Both the position numbers and the translations under genes were made by a program. This document shows positions 6,579 through 14,433 of a DNA stretch of 15,993 nt, one piece after another (within the stretch, counting starts at the first letter, position 1; every line of letters starts with the position of its first letter). Below the pieces are notes generated by a model. That model saw nothing but the letters and a program-made list of their open reading frames with translations. It was not told where the DNA came from and did no database searches. The stretch spans positions 1-15,993 of the forward strand of contig CALCZO010000032.1 in assembly GCA_937903315.1 (NCBI GenBank), read 5' to 3'. This stretch comes from an uncultured Alphaproteobacteria bacterium. Its GTDB lineage: Bacteria > Pseudomonadota > Alphaproteobacteria > Rhizobiales > Beijerinckiaceae.

Positions 6579-9500
6579 CTATTCGGCGGCAAGCGTGCGC
6601 CTTGAATGCATCTGGGTCAGGATGGCGCGCAGGGCGGCCGGCTTGAGCGGCTTCTGCAGGATCGGCATGTCGTTCTGCGTGGCGCTGTCACGCACTTCGG
6701 GCGATCGGTCTGCCGTGACCAGAACCGCCGGGAACTGGCTGCGGAAACGCGTGCGCAACCGCCTGACGACGTTGATGCCGGTGTCCTTGTCGAGATGGAA
6801 ATCGGCGAGGATGATGTCAGGCCGGGTCCGCGCCCGGCGCAGGTCCTTTCTGGCCTCATCAAACCCAGCGGCGGTGGTCACCGTGCAGCCCCAGCCTTCG
6901 AGCAGGCCGCGCAGCCCGTCAAGAATCGCCGGCTCGTTGTCGATGCACAGGACCGAGAGGCCGGAAAGCGGCGAGGCAGCGGGCCGCTCGGCCACGCGAT
7001 CGGCCACACTCTCGCGTGCCGGGGTGACAGCGACCGGCACGTCCAGCGAGAAGACCGAGCCACGGCGGCCCGATGCGCCGACCGACAGGCGATGGTCGAG
7101 GGAGCGGGCGATCCGGTCAACGATCGACAGGCCAAGCCCGAGACCGCGTGCCTCGCGGGCGCCTTCGTCGAGCCGCTGGAATTCGCGGAAGATCATCTTG
7201 CGCTTGGACTCAGGCACGCCGATACCGGTATCGCGCACCTCGATCCGGATCTGGCTGCCGCGGCGGCGGCAGCCGACGAGCACCCGCCCGGTCGGGGTAT
7301 ACTTGATGGCGTTGGAAATCAGGTTCTGCAAGGACCGGCGCAACAGCCGGCGGTCGGAGCGGATCGAGAGGTGCGAGGGCACAAACGCCAGCTCCAGTCC
7401 CTTCTGCCGGGCGACAGGCGCAAACTCGACGCGCAACTGGGCAAACAGTTCGTCGATGCGGATCACCGACCAGTCCGGCTTGAGCTTTCCGGTATCGAGC
7501 CGCGAAATCTCGAGCAGGGCGGTCAGGATTTCTTCCACGGCGTCAAGCGACGCACCGACGTTCTGCGCCAGTTCCGCCTGCGGCGTCGCTTCCGCCCGCT
7601 CGGCCAGCGATGTGGCATACAGCCGGGCCGCGTTGAGCGGCTGGAGAATGTCATGGCTTGCGGCGGCGAGAAACCGGGTTTTCGACAGGTTGGCGTGCTC
7701 GGCCTCGCCCTTGGCGCGGGCCAGTTCCTCGTTGACCTGCATCAGTTCGTTGGTTCGCTGAAGCACCCGCCGCTCCAGCGTCTCGTTGGCCTGATTGAGC
7801 GCAGCTTCGGCCTTCACCGCCTCGGTGATGTCGGTGTAGGTGGTGACGATTCCGCCATCGGGCAGGTGGTTCGACCGCATTTCGAGCCAGCGCACGGGCG
7901 CATGCAGACGCAGACGCGCCGGCTCGGTGGAATTGACGAAATCGTGCAGGCGCTTGGCGATCCAGTCACTCGAGACATCCGGCCCATAGGTGCCCCGCCG
8001 GGCGTTGTAGCCGACGATCTCATCGAGTCCGACGCCGAAACGCACCAGTTCGGTCGGCAGATCGAACAACCCCTTGAAGGCCTGGTTCCAGCACACCAGC
8101 CGCAGGTCGCTGTCGAACACGGTCACACCCTGCTCGGCGTGGTCGAGCGCGTGCTGGAGCAGCGTGCGGCTGTACTGGATCGCGGCGGAGGTGTCGTCGA
8201 GCAGCTTCAGCGCCGCCTCGGTCGAGACGTTGCGACGCCTGAGCATCAGCGAAAGCACAAGGCGCGACGAGGCCGCTCCGATGACCGAGGCGAGCAGGTG
8301 CTCGGCAAAGCGGATGGTATGGGCATCGGCTTCGCGGCCAAGCGTATCGTCCATCCCCTGACGATGGGCGAAATCGTTGAATTCGCGCGTTGTCCGCTCT
8401 TCGCCAAGATAGCGCGACACGGTTGCCTTGAGTTCACCGACCGTGACGGCAGAGCGCCACAGCCGGAAGCTCGGCCCGGCCAGCCCGGTATCGGTGCCGA
8501 TGAACACGTTGGCCTGCAGCCGCTCGACCGGGGTCGCGGCGCGCGACAGGGAAAAACCGATATAGGCCGCGACGTTGAGCGTCAGCGAGATGATGACGCC
8601 ACTGACCAGCGGCGGCAGATCGGCGAAGGAAAAGGTGGCCGGGCGCAGCCATTCGCCCCACGGCACGGCCAGTTGCAGCCACCCGGCCAGGCCGCCCTCG
8701 GAGGTGGCGAGCGAGGGCAGGAACAGCATGAAGAACCAGCACAGCATGCCGACAACCGGGCCGGCGACGGCGCCGCGCGCATTCGCGCCATGCCAGATCA
8801 GGCCGCCGAAAAACGCCGGAGCCAGCTGCGAGATGGCGGCAAAGGACAGCAGCCCGATGCTGGCCAGTGCCGCGTCGGTGGAGGTGCGGTAGTAGAGATA
8901 ACCGAGGAACAGGATGGTCACGATCGCCATCCGCCGAATGAACAAGACGACGCCGCCCATATCGCCCAGCGCCCCGACACGGCGCGGGGCCAGGCCGTCG
9001 ACCGGCTGGTTGTCGCCCCGGTCATTGCGGCTGCGGGTATGGCGCTTGAGCAGCGCCGGGATGACAAGATCATTCGAGACCATGACACCGAGCGCCACCG
9101 TCTCGACGACGACCATCGCGGTCGCTGCGGACAGCGCGCCGACCACCGCAATGACCACCACGGCGCCGGAGCCGGCCAGAATCGGCAACGCCAGCACGGT
9201 CATGTCAAAATTGATCCTGCCGGGCAGAAGCAGCAGGCCGGCGACGGCAATCGGCACGACGAACAGGTTGATGGCGACGAGATAGAGCGGAAACAGCCAT
9301 GCCGCACGCCGGACATCGCCCAGCTCGCGGTTCTCGACCACGAGGACATGGAACTGGCGCGGCAACAGGACGATGGCGAACGCCGACATGATCGTGGTGA
9401 CGATCCATGTCGCCGCGTTCGGCTCGAAGATCAGCTTGTGGCGGATGGTCGGGTCGGCAATCGCCCGGGCCGCCAGATCGCCCCAGCCGTCGAACATCGA

Positions 9501-10157
9501 CCAGACCGTGAAGGCCCCGACGGCAATGAAGGCGATCAGCTTGACCAGCGATTCGGTCGCAACCGCCAGCATCAGCCCACCCTGATGCTTGGTCGCATCG
9601 GTGTTGCGGGTGCCGAAGACGATGGCGAAGAACGCCAGGATCACGGTCACCCACAACGCCGCATCGCCGAAGGGCACCGGCGCAGGGCCGCTGGCCTCCA
9701 GCGACATGCCCGGTGCGGTGATCAGCTCCAGTGTCAGCGACACCGCCTTGAGCTGCAGCGCGATGTACGGCACGATTCCCAGCAGGCAGATGATCGCCAC
9801 CACGGCGGCAACCGCCTCGCTCTTGCCGTAGCGGGCGGCGATCATGTCGGCAATCGAGGTGGAATTCTGCGCCTTGGCGATCTTGACGATGCGGGCCAGC
9901 AGCGGCCAGCCGAACGCGAAGACGAGGATGGGACCGAGATAGATCGGCAGGAAATCAAACCCGGTGCGCGAGGCAAGCCCGACTGAACCGAGGAAGGTCC
10001 ACGACGTGCAGTAGACCGCCAGCGTCAGCGCATAAAAGACCGGCCGCAGGCGACCGGCCAGGATGCGCTGGCCGGCGTTGTCGCCAAAATGAGCAATGGT
10101 GACCAACGCGCCGAGATAGACCAACGCCCAGAGAATCACCACCCAGCCATAGACCAT
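6579..10157 (-). CDS. hybrid sensor histidine kinase with SSS transporter-like domain, PAS and receiver
   Basis: A 1192-residue protein. The frame opens at a GTG at 10271, but the ATG at 10157 is preferred: it begins MVYGWVVILWALVYLG, the first membrane helix, while the 38 residues before it are not helix-like. Residues ~1-545 are a sodium:solute symporter (SSS) domain with about 13 membrane segments. A PAS-type domain follows (~665-780, GVTVFDSDLRLVCWNQAF), then a coiled coil (~782-825). The HisKA box has His835 in AASHDILQPLNAARL, a variant typical of NahK/CbrA/ErcS-type kinases. Next comes a HATPase domain (NLISNAIKYTP; DTGIGVP; GLGLGLSIV). The C-terminal receiver carries Asp1119 in IILADFHLD, with Asp-Asn-Glu acid residues (CIDNEP) and Lys in LQKPLKP. 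It likely senses a solute or membrane state and phosphorelays to an unlinked regulator; none is encoded beside it. All phosphotransfer residues look intact. Confidence 0.93.
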   Translation of the reverse strand: MVYGWVVILWALVYLGALVTIAHFGDNAGQRILAGRLRPVFYALTLAVYCTSWTFLGSVGLASRTGFDFLPIYLGPILVFAFGWPLLARIVKIAKAQNSTSIADMIAARYGKSEAVAAVVAIICLLGIVPYIALQLKAVSLTLELITAPGMSLEASGPAPVPFGDAALWVTVILAFFAIVFGTRNTDATKHQGGLMLAVATESLVKLIAFIAVGAFTVWSMFDGWGDLAARAIADPTIRHKLIFEPNAATWIVTTIMSAFAIVLLPRQFHVLVVENRELGDVRRAAWLFPLYLVAINLFVVPIAVAGLLLLPGRINFDMTVLALPILAGSGAVVVIAVVGALSAATAMVVVETVALGVMVSNDLVIPALLKRHTRSRNDRGDNQPVDGLAPRRVGALGDMGGVVLFIRRMAIVTILFLGYLYYRTSTDAALASIGLLSFAAISQLAPAFFGGLIWHGANARGAVAGPVVGMLCWFFMLFLPSLATSEGGLAGWLQLAVPWGEWLRPATFSFADLPPLVSGVIISLTLNVAAYIGFSLSRAATPVERLQANVFIGTDTGLAGPSFRLWRSAVTVGELKATVSRYLGEERTTREFNDFAHRQGMDDTLGREADAHTIRFAEHLLASVIGAASSRLVLSLMLRRRNVSTEAALKLLDDTSAAIQYSRTLLQHALDHAEQGVTVFDSDLRLVCWNQAFKGLFDLPTELVRFGVGLDEIVGYNARRGTYGPDVSSDWIAKRLHDFVNSTEPARLRLHAPVRWLEMRSNHLPDGGIVTTYTDITEAVKAEAALNQANETLERRVLQRTNELMQVNEELARAKGEAEHANLSKTRFLAAASHDILQPLNAARLYATSLAERAEATPQAELAQNVGASLDAVEEILTALLEISRLDTGKLKPDWSVIRIDELFAQLRVEFAPVARQKGLELAFVPSHLSIRSDRRLLRRSLQNLISNAIKYTPTGRVLVGCRRRGSQIRIEVRDTGIGVPESKRKMIFREFQRLDEGAREARGLGLGLSIVDRIARSLDHRLSVGASGRRGSVFSLDVPVAVTPARESVADRVAERPAASPLSGLSVLCIDNEPAILDGLRGLLEGWGCTVTTAAGFDEARKDLRRARTRPDIILADFHLDKDTGINVVRRLRTRFRSQFPAVLVTADRSPEVRDSATQNDMPILQKPLKPAALRAILTQMHSRRTLAAE

Positions 10158-10378
10158 TCCCGATCTCGCCCCCTCGCCGTTGCAGACGCAAGCGAACAGG
10201 CATTTGCGCTGGCTGGCAAGGGCAAATGCAGCCTTGAAAGGCTTGCCGGCACCAGCAGCCTCGTCGACCACAACGAAAGTTCAAGGCCCAATTGCGAAAA
10301 TGTTAAAAAGGAGTAAAAGCGCGTTCGGGAGCAAGTGTTCGCGCGCCGCGCGGGGCCCATTCTACTCGGGGGATCGAG
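10158..10378. promoter_or_regulatory. divergent promoter region between kinase gene and mscL
   Basis: These 221 bp separate divergent genes, so they should hold promoters in both directions. The AT-rich patch at about 10290-10318 is the clearest candidate: on the plus strand TTCAAG (10280-10285) and TTAAAA (10303-10308) are 17 bp apart, each matching about half of the sigma-70 consensus. AAGGAG at 10308-10313 looks like a ribosome site, but no start codon follows at usable spacing. I see no strong operator. Confidence 0.35.
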
Positions 10379-10819
10379 ATGCTGAAGGAATTCAAGGAAT
10401 TTGCCCTCAAGGGCAACGTGGTCGATCTGGCGATCGGCGTCATCATCGGCGCGGCGTTCGGCAAGATTGTTGATTCGATGGTCGGCGACATCATCATGCC
10501 GATCATCGGTGCGATTACCGGCGGCATGGACTTCTCGAACATGATGCTGAGCCTCAGCGCCGGGGCCACCAAGGCCATCGCAACCGGCGCCGGCTATGCC
10601 AAGGTCAAGGAAGCGGGCGCGGTGCTCGGCTATGGCCAGTTCCTCACCGTGGTGGTCAATTTCGTGATCATCGCCTGGGTGCTGTTCCTTGTCGTCAAGG
10701 GCATGAACACGCTCAAGAAGCAGGCCGAAGCGGCCCCGGCGCCCGAGGCACCGGCTGCCCCCCCGGCCGATGTGGCGCTGCTGACCGAAATCCGCGATCT
10801 GCTCGCCAAAAAGAAATAA
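10379..10819 (+). CDS. mscL: large-conductance mechanosensitive channel MscL
   Basis: A 146-residue inner-membrane channel, slightly longer than the ~136 of E. coli. It starts MLKEFKEFALKGNVVDLAIG, the amphipathic N-terminal helix running into TM1 (about 14-45, with the gate-lining GVIIGAAFGKIVDSMVGDIIMP). TM2 is at about 82-105 (QFLTVVVNFVIIAWVLFLVV), and the Ala/Pro-rich linker (AAPAPEAPAAPP) leads to the C-terminal bundle helix LLTEIRDLLAKKK. It opens under membrane tension to release solutes during hypo-osmotic shock. GGGGGATCGAG precedes the ATG. The gene is divergent from the sensor kinase and is closed by a clear intrinsic terminator, so it is probably a single-gene unit. Confidence 0.97.
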   Translation: MLKEFKEFALKGNVVDLAIGVIIGAAFGKIVDSMVGDIIMPIIGAITGGMDFSNMMLSLSAGATKAIATGAGYAKVKEAGAVLGYGQFLTVVVNFVIIAWVLFLVVKGMNTLKKQAEAAPAPEAPAAPPADVALLTEIRDLLAKKK

Positions 10820-10846
10820 ACTCTGGACTTCACCTGTTCAGCATCG

Positions 10847-10876
10847 CGCCCTTCCGGCCTGCCGGGAGGGCGTTTT
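10847..10876 (+). terminator. intrinsic terminator after mscL
   Basis: CGCCCTTCCGGC and GCCGGGAGGGCG pair over 11-12 bp (one G-T) with a tiny loop, followed directly by TTTT. It begins 28 bp after the mscL stop. This is the best intrinsic terminator in the window and separates mscL from the aminotransferase gene. Confidence 0.85.
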
Positions 10877-10933
10877 GCTGAGAGGGCGAAGAATTGGTTG
10901 CGTTTTGACTGCGACGATCCGAAAACGGTGCGC

Positions 10934-12124
10934 ATGACCGCTCTGCCCGATCCTGTGCTTGCCGCCACCGCTGAAGCCGCGCGCGCCGCGCCGACCTCCG
11001 GCATTGTCGATGTGTTCAATTATGGCCGGACCAAGCCCGGCCTGTTGCCGCTGTGGGTCGGCGAAGGCGACCGGGCAACGCCGGCCTTCATTGCCGAGGC
11101 GGCAGCCCGCTCATTGCGTGATGGCGAGACGTTCTACACCTATCAGCGTGGTATTCCGGCGCTGCGGGAGGCAATCGCGGCCTATATGTCGGGACTGTAC
11201 GGCGGCACGTTTTCGCCCGAGCGGTTCTTCGTCACCATCGGCGGCATGCATGCGCTGCAACTGGCGATGCGGATCGTTTCGTCCGCCGGCGACGAGGTGA
11301 TCGTGCCGACGCCGGCGTGGCCGAATTTCACCGGCGCGATTACGGTCAACGGTGCCCGTCCGCGTGAGGTGCCGCTGCGGCGCGGCCCGGATGGCTACGC
11401 TCTCGATCTGGCTGCGCTGGAAGCGGCCATCGGACCGCGGACGCGGGCGATCTGTCTCAACACGCCGGCCAATCCCACCGGCTGGACCGCGACGCGCGCC
11501 GAACAGCAGGCGATTCTCGACCTCGCCCGCCGGCAGGGCCTGTGGATCATCGCCGACGAAATCTACGGCCGGTTCTACTATGAAGGACCGCGCGCGCCGT
11601 CATTTCACGACATCATGGCCGAGGATGACCGCATCCTGTTCGTCCAGACGTTTTCCAAGAACTGGGCGATGACCGGCTGGCGGCTTGGCTGGCTTGAGGC
11701 GCCGCCGGCACTCGGCCAGATCATCGAGAACCTGATCCAGTACTCGACCTCGGGCGTTGCCGTGCCGCTGCAACGGGCCGGCATCGCCGCGCTCGAAGGC
11801 GGCGAGCCGCTGATTGTCGAGCAGGTCGAGCAGGCGCGGACCAACCGCGACCTGCTGCTGGCGCGCCTGTCCGGGATCAACCGGCTGATCATCCCGCGCC
11901 CGACCGGCGCGTTCTACCTGTTCTTCGGCGTCGAAGGGATGCCCGACAGCATGGCGGCGGCCAGGCGGCTCGTCGACGAGGCCGGGCTTGGCCTCGCGCC
12001 CGGCAGCGCCTTCGGGGCCGGGGGCGAGGGCTTCATGCGCCTGTGCTACCTGCGCCAGACCGCCGATATCGACGAGGCGGCCAGCCGGCTTGTGACCGGA
12101 CTGGCGCGGCTCGGAATCGGCTGA
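10934..12124 (+). CDS. PLP-dependent aminotransferase, class I/II
   Basis: A 396-residue fold-type I aminotransferase starting at the ATG at 10934; the frame is also open from a TTG at 10898, but the 12 added residues are not family-like. Neither start has a good ribosome site. Motifs in order: WVGEGDRATPAFI (substrate loop), the PLP-phosphate region GGMHALQLAM, NTPANPTGW (the Asn binding PLP), ADEIYGRFYY (Asp and Tyr contacting PLP), and Lys242 in SKNWAMTGWRLGW, the Schiff-base lysine. It transfers the amino group of an amino acid to a 2-oxo acid in the cytosol. The subgroup is aspartate/aromatic-aminotransferase-like; the specific substrate cannot be read off. Only 57 bp separate it from the mscL terminator, so its promoter must lie there or its transcript comes from read-through. 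The AbrB-type gene starts 6 bp downstream, so the two are co-transcribed. Confidence 0.92.
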   Translation: MTALPDPVLAATAEAARAAPTSGIVDVFNYGRTKPGLLPLWVGEGDRATPAFIAEAAARSLRDGETFYTYQRGIPALREAIAAYMSGLYGGTFSPERFFVTIGGMHALQLAMRIVSSAGDEVIVPTPAWPNFTGAITVNGARPREVPLRRGPDGYALDLAALEAAIGPRTRAICLNTPANPTGWTATRAEQQAILDLARRQGLWIIADEIYGRFYYEGPRAPSFHDIMAEDDRILFVQTFSKNWAMTGWRLGWLEAPPALGQIIENLIQYSTSGVAVPLQRAGIAALEGGEPLIVEQVEQARTNRDLLLARLSGINRLIIPRPTGAFYLFFGVEGMPDSMAAARRLVDEAGLGLAPGSAFGAGGEGFMRLCYLRQTADIDEAASRLVTGLARLGIG

Positions 12125-12130
12125 GCCGCC

Positions 12131-13162
12131 ATGCGGCAGCGGCTGCTTGCGCTCGGACCGACACTCATCGCGCTGGCCGGATCGGTCGCCGGGGGGGCGC
12201 TGTTCGCCGCGGCCGGTCTGCCGGTGCCATGGCTGGCGGGATCGATGGTGCTGGTCGCCGCCCTGGCGATGGCGGGGGTTTCGGTCGCCATGCCGGCGAC
12301 CTTGCGCGATCTCGGCTTCCTGTTCGCCGGCGCCTCGCTCGGCGCGACGGTCACGCCCGAAGCGCTGGCGACGATCCAGCGCTATCCCATCAGCCTGATC
12401 GGGCTTGCGGCAAGCGTCATCGTTTCCGTGGCGCTGGCCCGGCGGATGCTGGAGCGGCGCTTCGGCTGGGATACACCGACGGCGTTCCTTGCTTCCGTGC
12501 CGGGCGCGCTGTCGATGGTGATGGCGCTGGCCGCCGAAAGCAGCGGGGATGTGCGCAAGATCGCCATCGTCCAATCGGTGCGGCTGTTCGTGCTGGTCGC
12601 CGTGCTGCCGCTGGCGCTCAATCTGGCCCCTGCCCCGCCGCTGCGCGGACCGTTGCCGATGGTCAGCGCCCCGGGCATGGCAGTGCTGTTCGCCGCGATC
12701 CTTGCCGTCAGCGGCGTGCTGGCGCTGCTGCGCTATGCCAACCCGATGTTTCTCGGCGCGATGGTGACGAGCACGGTGCTGCATGTCACCGATCTCATCC
12801 CCGGCGACATGCCCGAGCCGCTGGCTTTTGCCGGCATGTTCCTGATCGGGATGTTCTGCGGCGTCCGGTTTCAGGGCACGCGGCCGCGCGAGCTGGTCGC
12901 GATCATCCACCCGGCCCTGATGGTGCTGTGCGTCGCGCTCGCGGTGTCTGCCGTCTTTGCCGCGCTGGTCCACTGGATGACCGGCCTGCCGCTCGCCGCC
13001 GTGATGGTCGCGTTTGCGCCCGGCGGGGTGGAGGCGATGATCCTGATGGGCGCGGCGATGGGGCTCGACACCCTCTACATCAGCACCCATCACGTGCTCC
13101 GGGCGCTCGGGCTCAATGCCGTGACGCCGCTGTTCGCGCCACGGCGACCCGATGCCCGGTAA
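12131..13162 (+). CDS. AbrB-family membrane protein (putative transporter)
   Basis: A 343-residue integral membrane protein with about ten hydrophobic helices in two similar halves, as in the AbrB (formerly 'ammonia monooxygenase') family; not the DNA-binding AbrB of Bacillus. GLPVPWLAGSMV near residue 30 and FLFAGASLGATVTPEAL near 65 recur as a second-half counterpart, ANPMFLGAMVTSTVL and MFLIGMFCGVRF. FLASVPGALSMVMALAAE and VAFAPGGVEAMILMGAAMGLD are the matching conserved 'PGG/PGA-x-M' loops. The family's function is not firmly established; regulatory and transport roles have been proposed. It starts 6 bp after the aminotransferase stop, suggesting export or uptake of a related amino or keto acid. 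Its TAA stop (13160-13162) abuts the stop of the convergent SDR gene with no base between them. Confidence 0.88.
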   Translation: MRQRLLALGPTLIALAGSVAGGALFAAAGLPVPWLAGSMVLVAALAMAGVSVAMPATLRDLGFLFAGASLGATVTPEALATIQRYPISLIGLAASVIVSVALARRMLERRFGWDTPTAFLASVPGALSMVMALAAESSGDVRKIAIVQSVRLFVLVAVLPLALNLAPAPPLRGPLPMVSAPGMAVLFAAILAVSGVLALLRYANPMFLGAMVTSTVLHVTDLIPGDMPEPLAFAGMFLIGMFCGVRFQGTRPRELVAIIHPALMVLCVALAVSAVFAALVHWMTGLPLAAVMVAFAPGGVEAMILMGAAMGLDTLYISTHHVLRALGLNAVTPLFAPRRPDAR

Positions 13163-13909
13163 TCAGAGCGCGAAGCCTCCGTCCGCCAGATGGATCTGGC
13201 CGGTGGTGTAGCTGGATTCGTCCGAGGCCAGATAAACCGCCAGCATCGCAATCTCGTAAGGTTCGCCCAGACGGCCCATCGGCTGCCGATCAATAAACGC
13301 CTGACGGACGGCCTCGATCGACTGGCCGGTGGTGCGCGCCAGCGTCGAAATCCGGTCGTCGAGCGAGGGCGACTGGATGGTGCCGGGGCAGATGGCGTTG
13401 GCGCGGATGCCCCGGCGGATGAAATCGGCCGCAACCGCCTTGGTCAGGCCGATCACCGCCGCCTTGGTCGCGCCATAGACATAACGGTTGGGGATGCCGC
13501 GCACCGAGCCTGCGCCCGAGGCGATGTTGACGATCGACCCTGCGCCCTTGGCAAGCATGCCCGGAACAAAGGCCGCGATGGTGCGATGCATCGATTTCAC
13601 GTTGAGATCAAAGGAAAAGTCCCAATCGCTGTCCGAGCATTCGAGCACCGAGCCATGATGGACGAAGCCGGCGGCGTTGACGAGAATATCGATCGGGCCG
13701 ACCTTCTCGGCGAACGCCTGCACCGCCTTGGTCGAGCGGACATCGAGCTTGCGGCGCTTGACCTTGGCGATATCGTCGAGCTTGGCGGGATCGAGATCGG
13801 TCGCGATGACCTTGGCGCCCTCGGCGGCAAAGGCGATGGCGATGGCCCGGCCGATGCCCTGCCCGGCAGCGGTGACGACGGCGGTTTTTCCCTTGAGACG
13901 CCCGGACAT
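13163..13909 (-). CDS. short-chain dehydrogenase/reductase, DHRS6/3-hydroxybutyrate-dehydrogenase-2-like
   Basis: A 248-residue classical SDR. The frame opens upstream at 13948, but the ATG at 13909 has GGAG eight bases before it and gives the natural start MSGRLKGKTAVVTAAGQGIG. The NAD-binding TAAGQGIG is at 13-20; ATDLD after strand 2 favours NAD(H) over NADP(H). The active site is Ser131 (NIASGAGSV), Tyr145 and Lys149 (YGATK). Sequence flavour is close to animal DHRS6/BDH2: GFVHHGSVLECSDSDWDF, KAAVIGLTKAVAADFI and VYLASDESSYTTGQ. Bacterial relatives include 2-keto-3-deoxy-L-fuconate dehydrogenases, so a sugar-acid or hydroxy-acid substrate is as likely as 3-hydroxybutyrate. It lies 83 bp downstream of the YqaA gene on the same strand, so it may extend that operon or have its own promoter. 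Confidence 0.9.
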   Translation of the reverse strand: MSGRLKGKTAVVTAAGQGIGRAIAIAFAAEGAKVIATDLDPAKLDDIAKVKRRKLDVRSTKAVQAFAEKVGPIDILVNAAGFVHHGSVLECSDSDWDFSFDLNVKSMHRTIAAFVPGMLAKGAGSIVNIASGAGSVRGIPNRYVYGATKAAVIGLTKAVAADFIRRGIRANAICPGTIQSPSLDDRISTLARTTGQSIEAVRQAFIDRQPMGRLGEPYEIAMLAVYLASDESSYTTGQIHLADGGFAL

Positions 13910-13923
13910 GACGATTGCTCCAG

Positions 13924-13935
13924 TTGTATGATGAC
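13924..13935. promoter_or_regulatory. weak GntR-like half-palindrome upstream of the SDR gene
   Basis: TTGTATGATGAC partly resembles the TTGTATACAA-type sites of FCD-class GntR regulators and lies 15 bp before the SDR start codon on the minus strand. The match is incomplete and no regulator gene is present in the window. Listed only because the 83-bp gap has no other recognisable feature. Confidence 0.12.
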
Positions 13936-13992
13936 TTTCAGGCTGCACTGTTCGGACAATTCATGGCCGATTGCAAGCGCCGTGTTGGCTCG

Positions 13993-14433
13993 TCACGACC
14001 AGCCGGCGCGCAGGGCTGCGACGAGGATGATGTAGCGCCCAGCCTTGGCGATGGTGACCAGCAGCAGGAACCGGACCAGCGGCTCTCTCAGCACTCCGGC
14101 GACCACGGTCAGCGGATCGCCGATGATCGGCACCCAGCTGGCCAACAGCGACCAATGACCCCAGCGCGCATAGTGCACCTTGGCCCGCTCCATCGCCGCC
14201 GGCGAGACCGGAAACCAGCGGCGATGCTCGAACCGCTCGATGCCGCGCCCGAGCAGCCAGTTGGCAAGCGAGCCCAGCACATTGCCGAGGCTGGCGGCCA
14301 GCACCAGCAGGGCGACGGGGTGCTCGCGCGCCAGGACATAGGCGGCCAGCACCGCTTCTGATTGGGCCGGAAGCAGCGTCGCAGCCGTGAAGGCCGTGAA
14401 GAACAGCGTGACGTACGCCGCCATCCCGCTCAT
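13993..14433 (-). CDS. yqaA: YqaA family (DedA-like) inner membrane protein
   Basis: A 146-residue membrane protein beginning at the ATG at 14433, which overlaps the stop of the DapA-like gene in an ATGA arrangement, so translation is probably coupled. The frame is open much further upstream, but that stretch is antisense-like shadow of the DapA-like gene. Four hydrophobic segments are visible: AAYVTLFFTAFTAATLLPA, AVLAAYVLA...VALLVLAASLGNVLGSL, WSLLASWVPIIGDPLTVVAG and VRFLLLVTIAKAGRYIILVA. The S-x-GN-x-x-G and PxxGDPLT-V-A-G motifs are typical of YqaA/SNARE-associated DedA relatives, which have been implicated in lipid scrambling and membrane homeostasis. Why it follows an enzyme of the DapA family is not clear; it may be a passenger. 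Confidence 0.88.
   Translation of the reverse strand: MSGMAAYVTLFFTAFTAATLLPAQSEAVLAAYVLAREHPVALLVLAASLGNVLGSLANWLLGRGIERFEHRRWFPVSPAAMERAKVHYARWGHWSLLASWVPIIGDPLTVVAGVLREPLVRFLLLVTIAKAGRYIILVAALRAGWS

Noticed and set aside
6205..7761. A 518-codon plus-strand frame spanning the DUF2946 gene and the kinase C-terminus.
   Set aside because: It is antisense to two recognisable genes and rich in Ser and Arg, as expected for a shadow.
6606..9986. A 1126-codon open frame antisense to the sensor kinase gene.
   Set aside because: Its composition (Arg, Gln, His, Asp, Gly-rich, no domain) is that of an antisense shadow of a GC-rich gene, while the minus strand encodes a complete kinase with all motifs.
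10308..10345. AAGGAG ribosome-site-like sequence in the kinase/mscL spacer, suggesting a small gene.
   Set aside because: No start codon follows at usable distance and a stop (TAA) comes right after it.
11600..13093. A 497-codon minus-strand frame opposite the aminotransferase and AbrB-type genes.
   Set aside because: It has shadow-like composition, crosses the junction of two real genes and shows no motif.
12043..13296. A 417-codon plus-strand frame overlapping the AbrB-type gene.
   Set aside because: It is Arg/Ala/Gly-rich with no motif, and the alternative frame encodes a clear ten-helix membrane protein.
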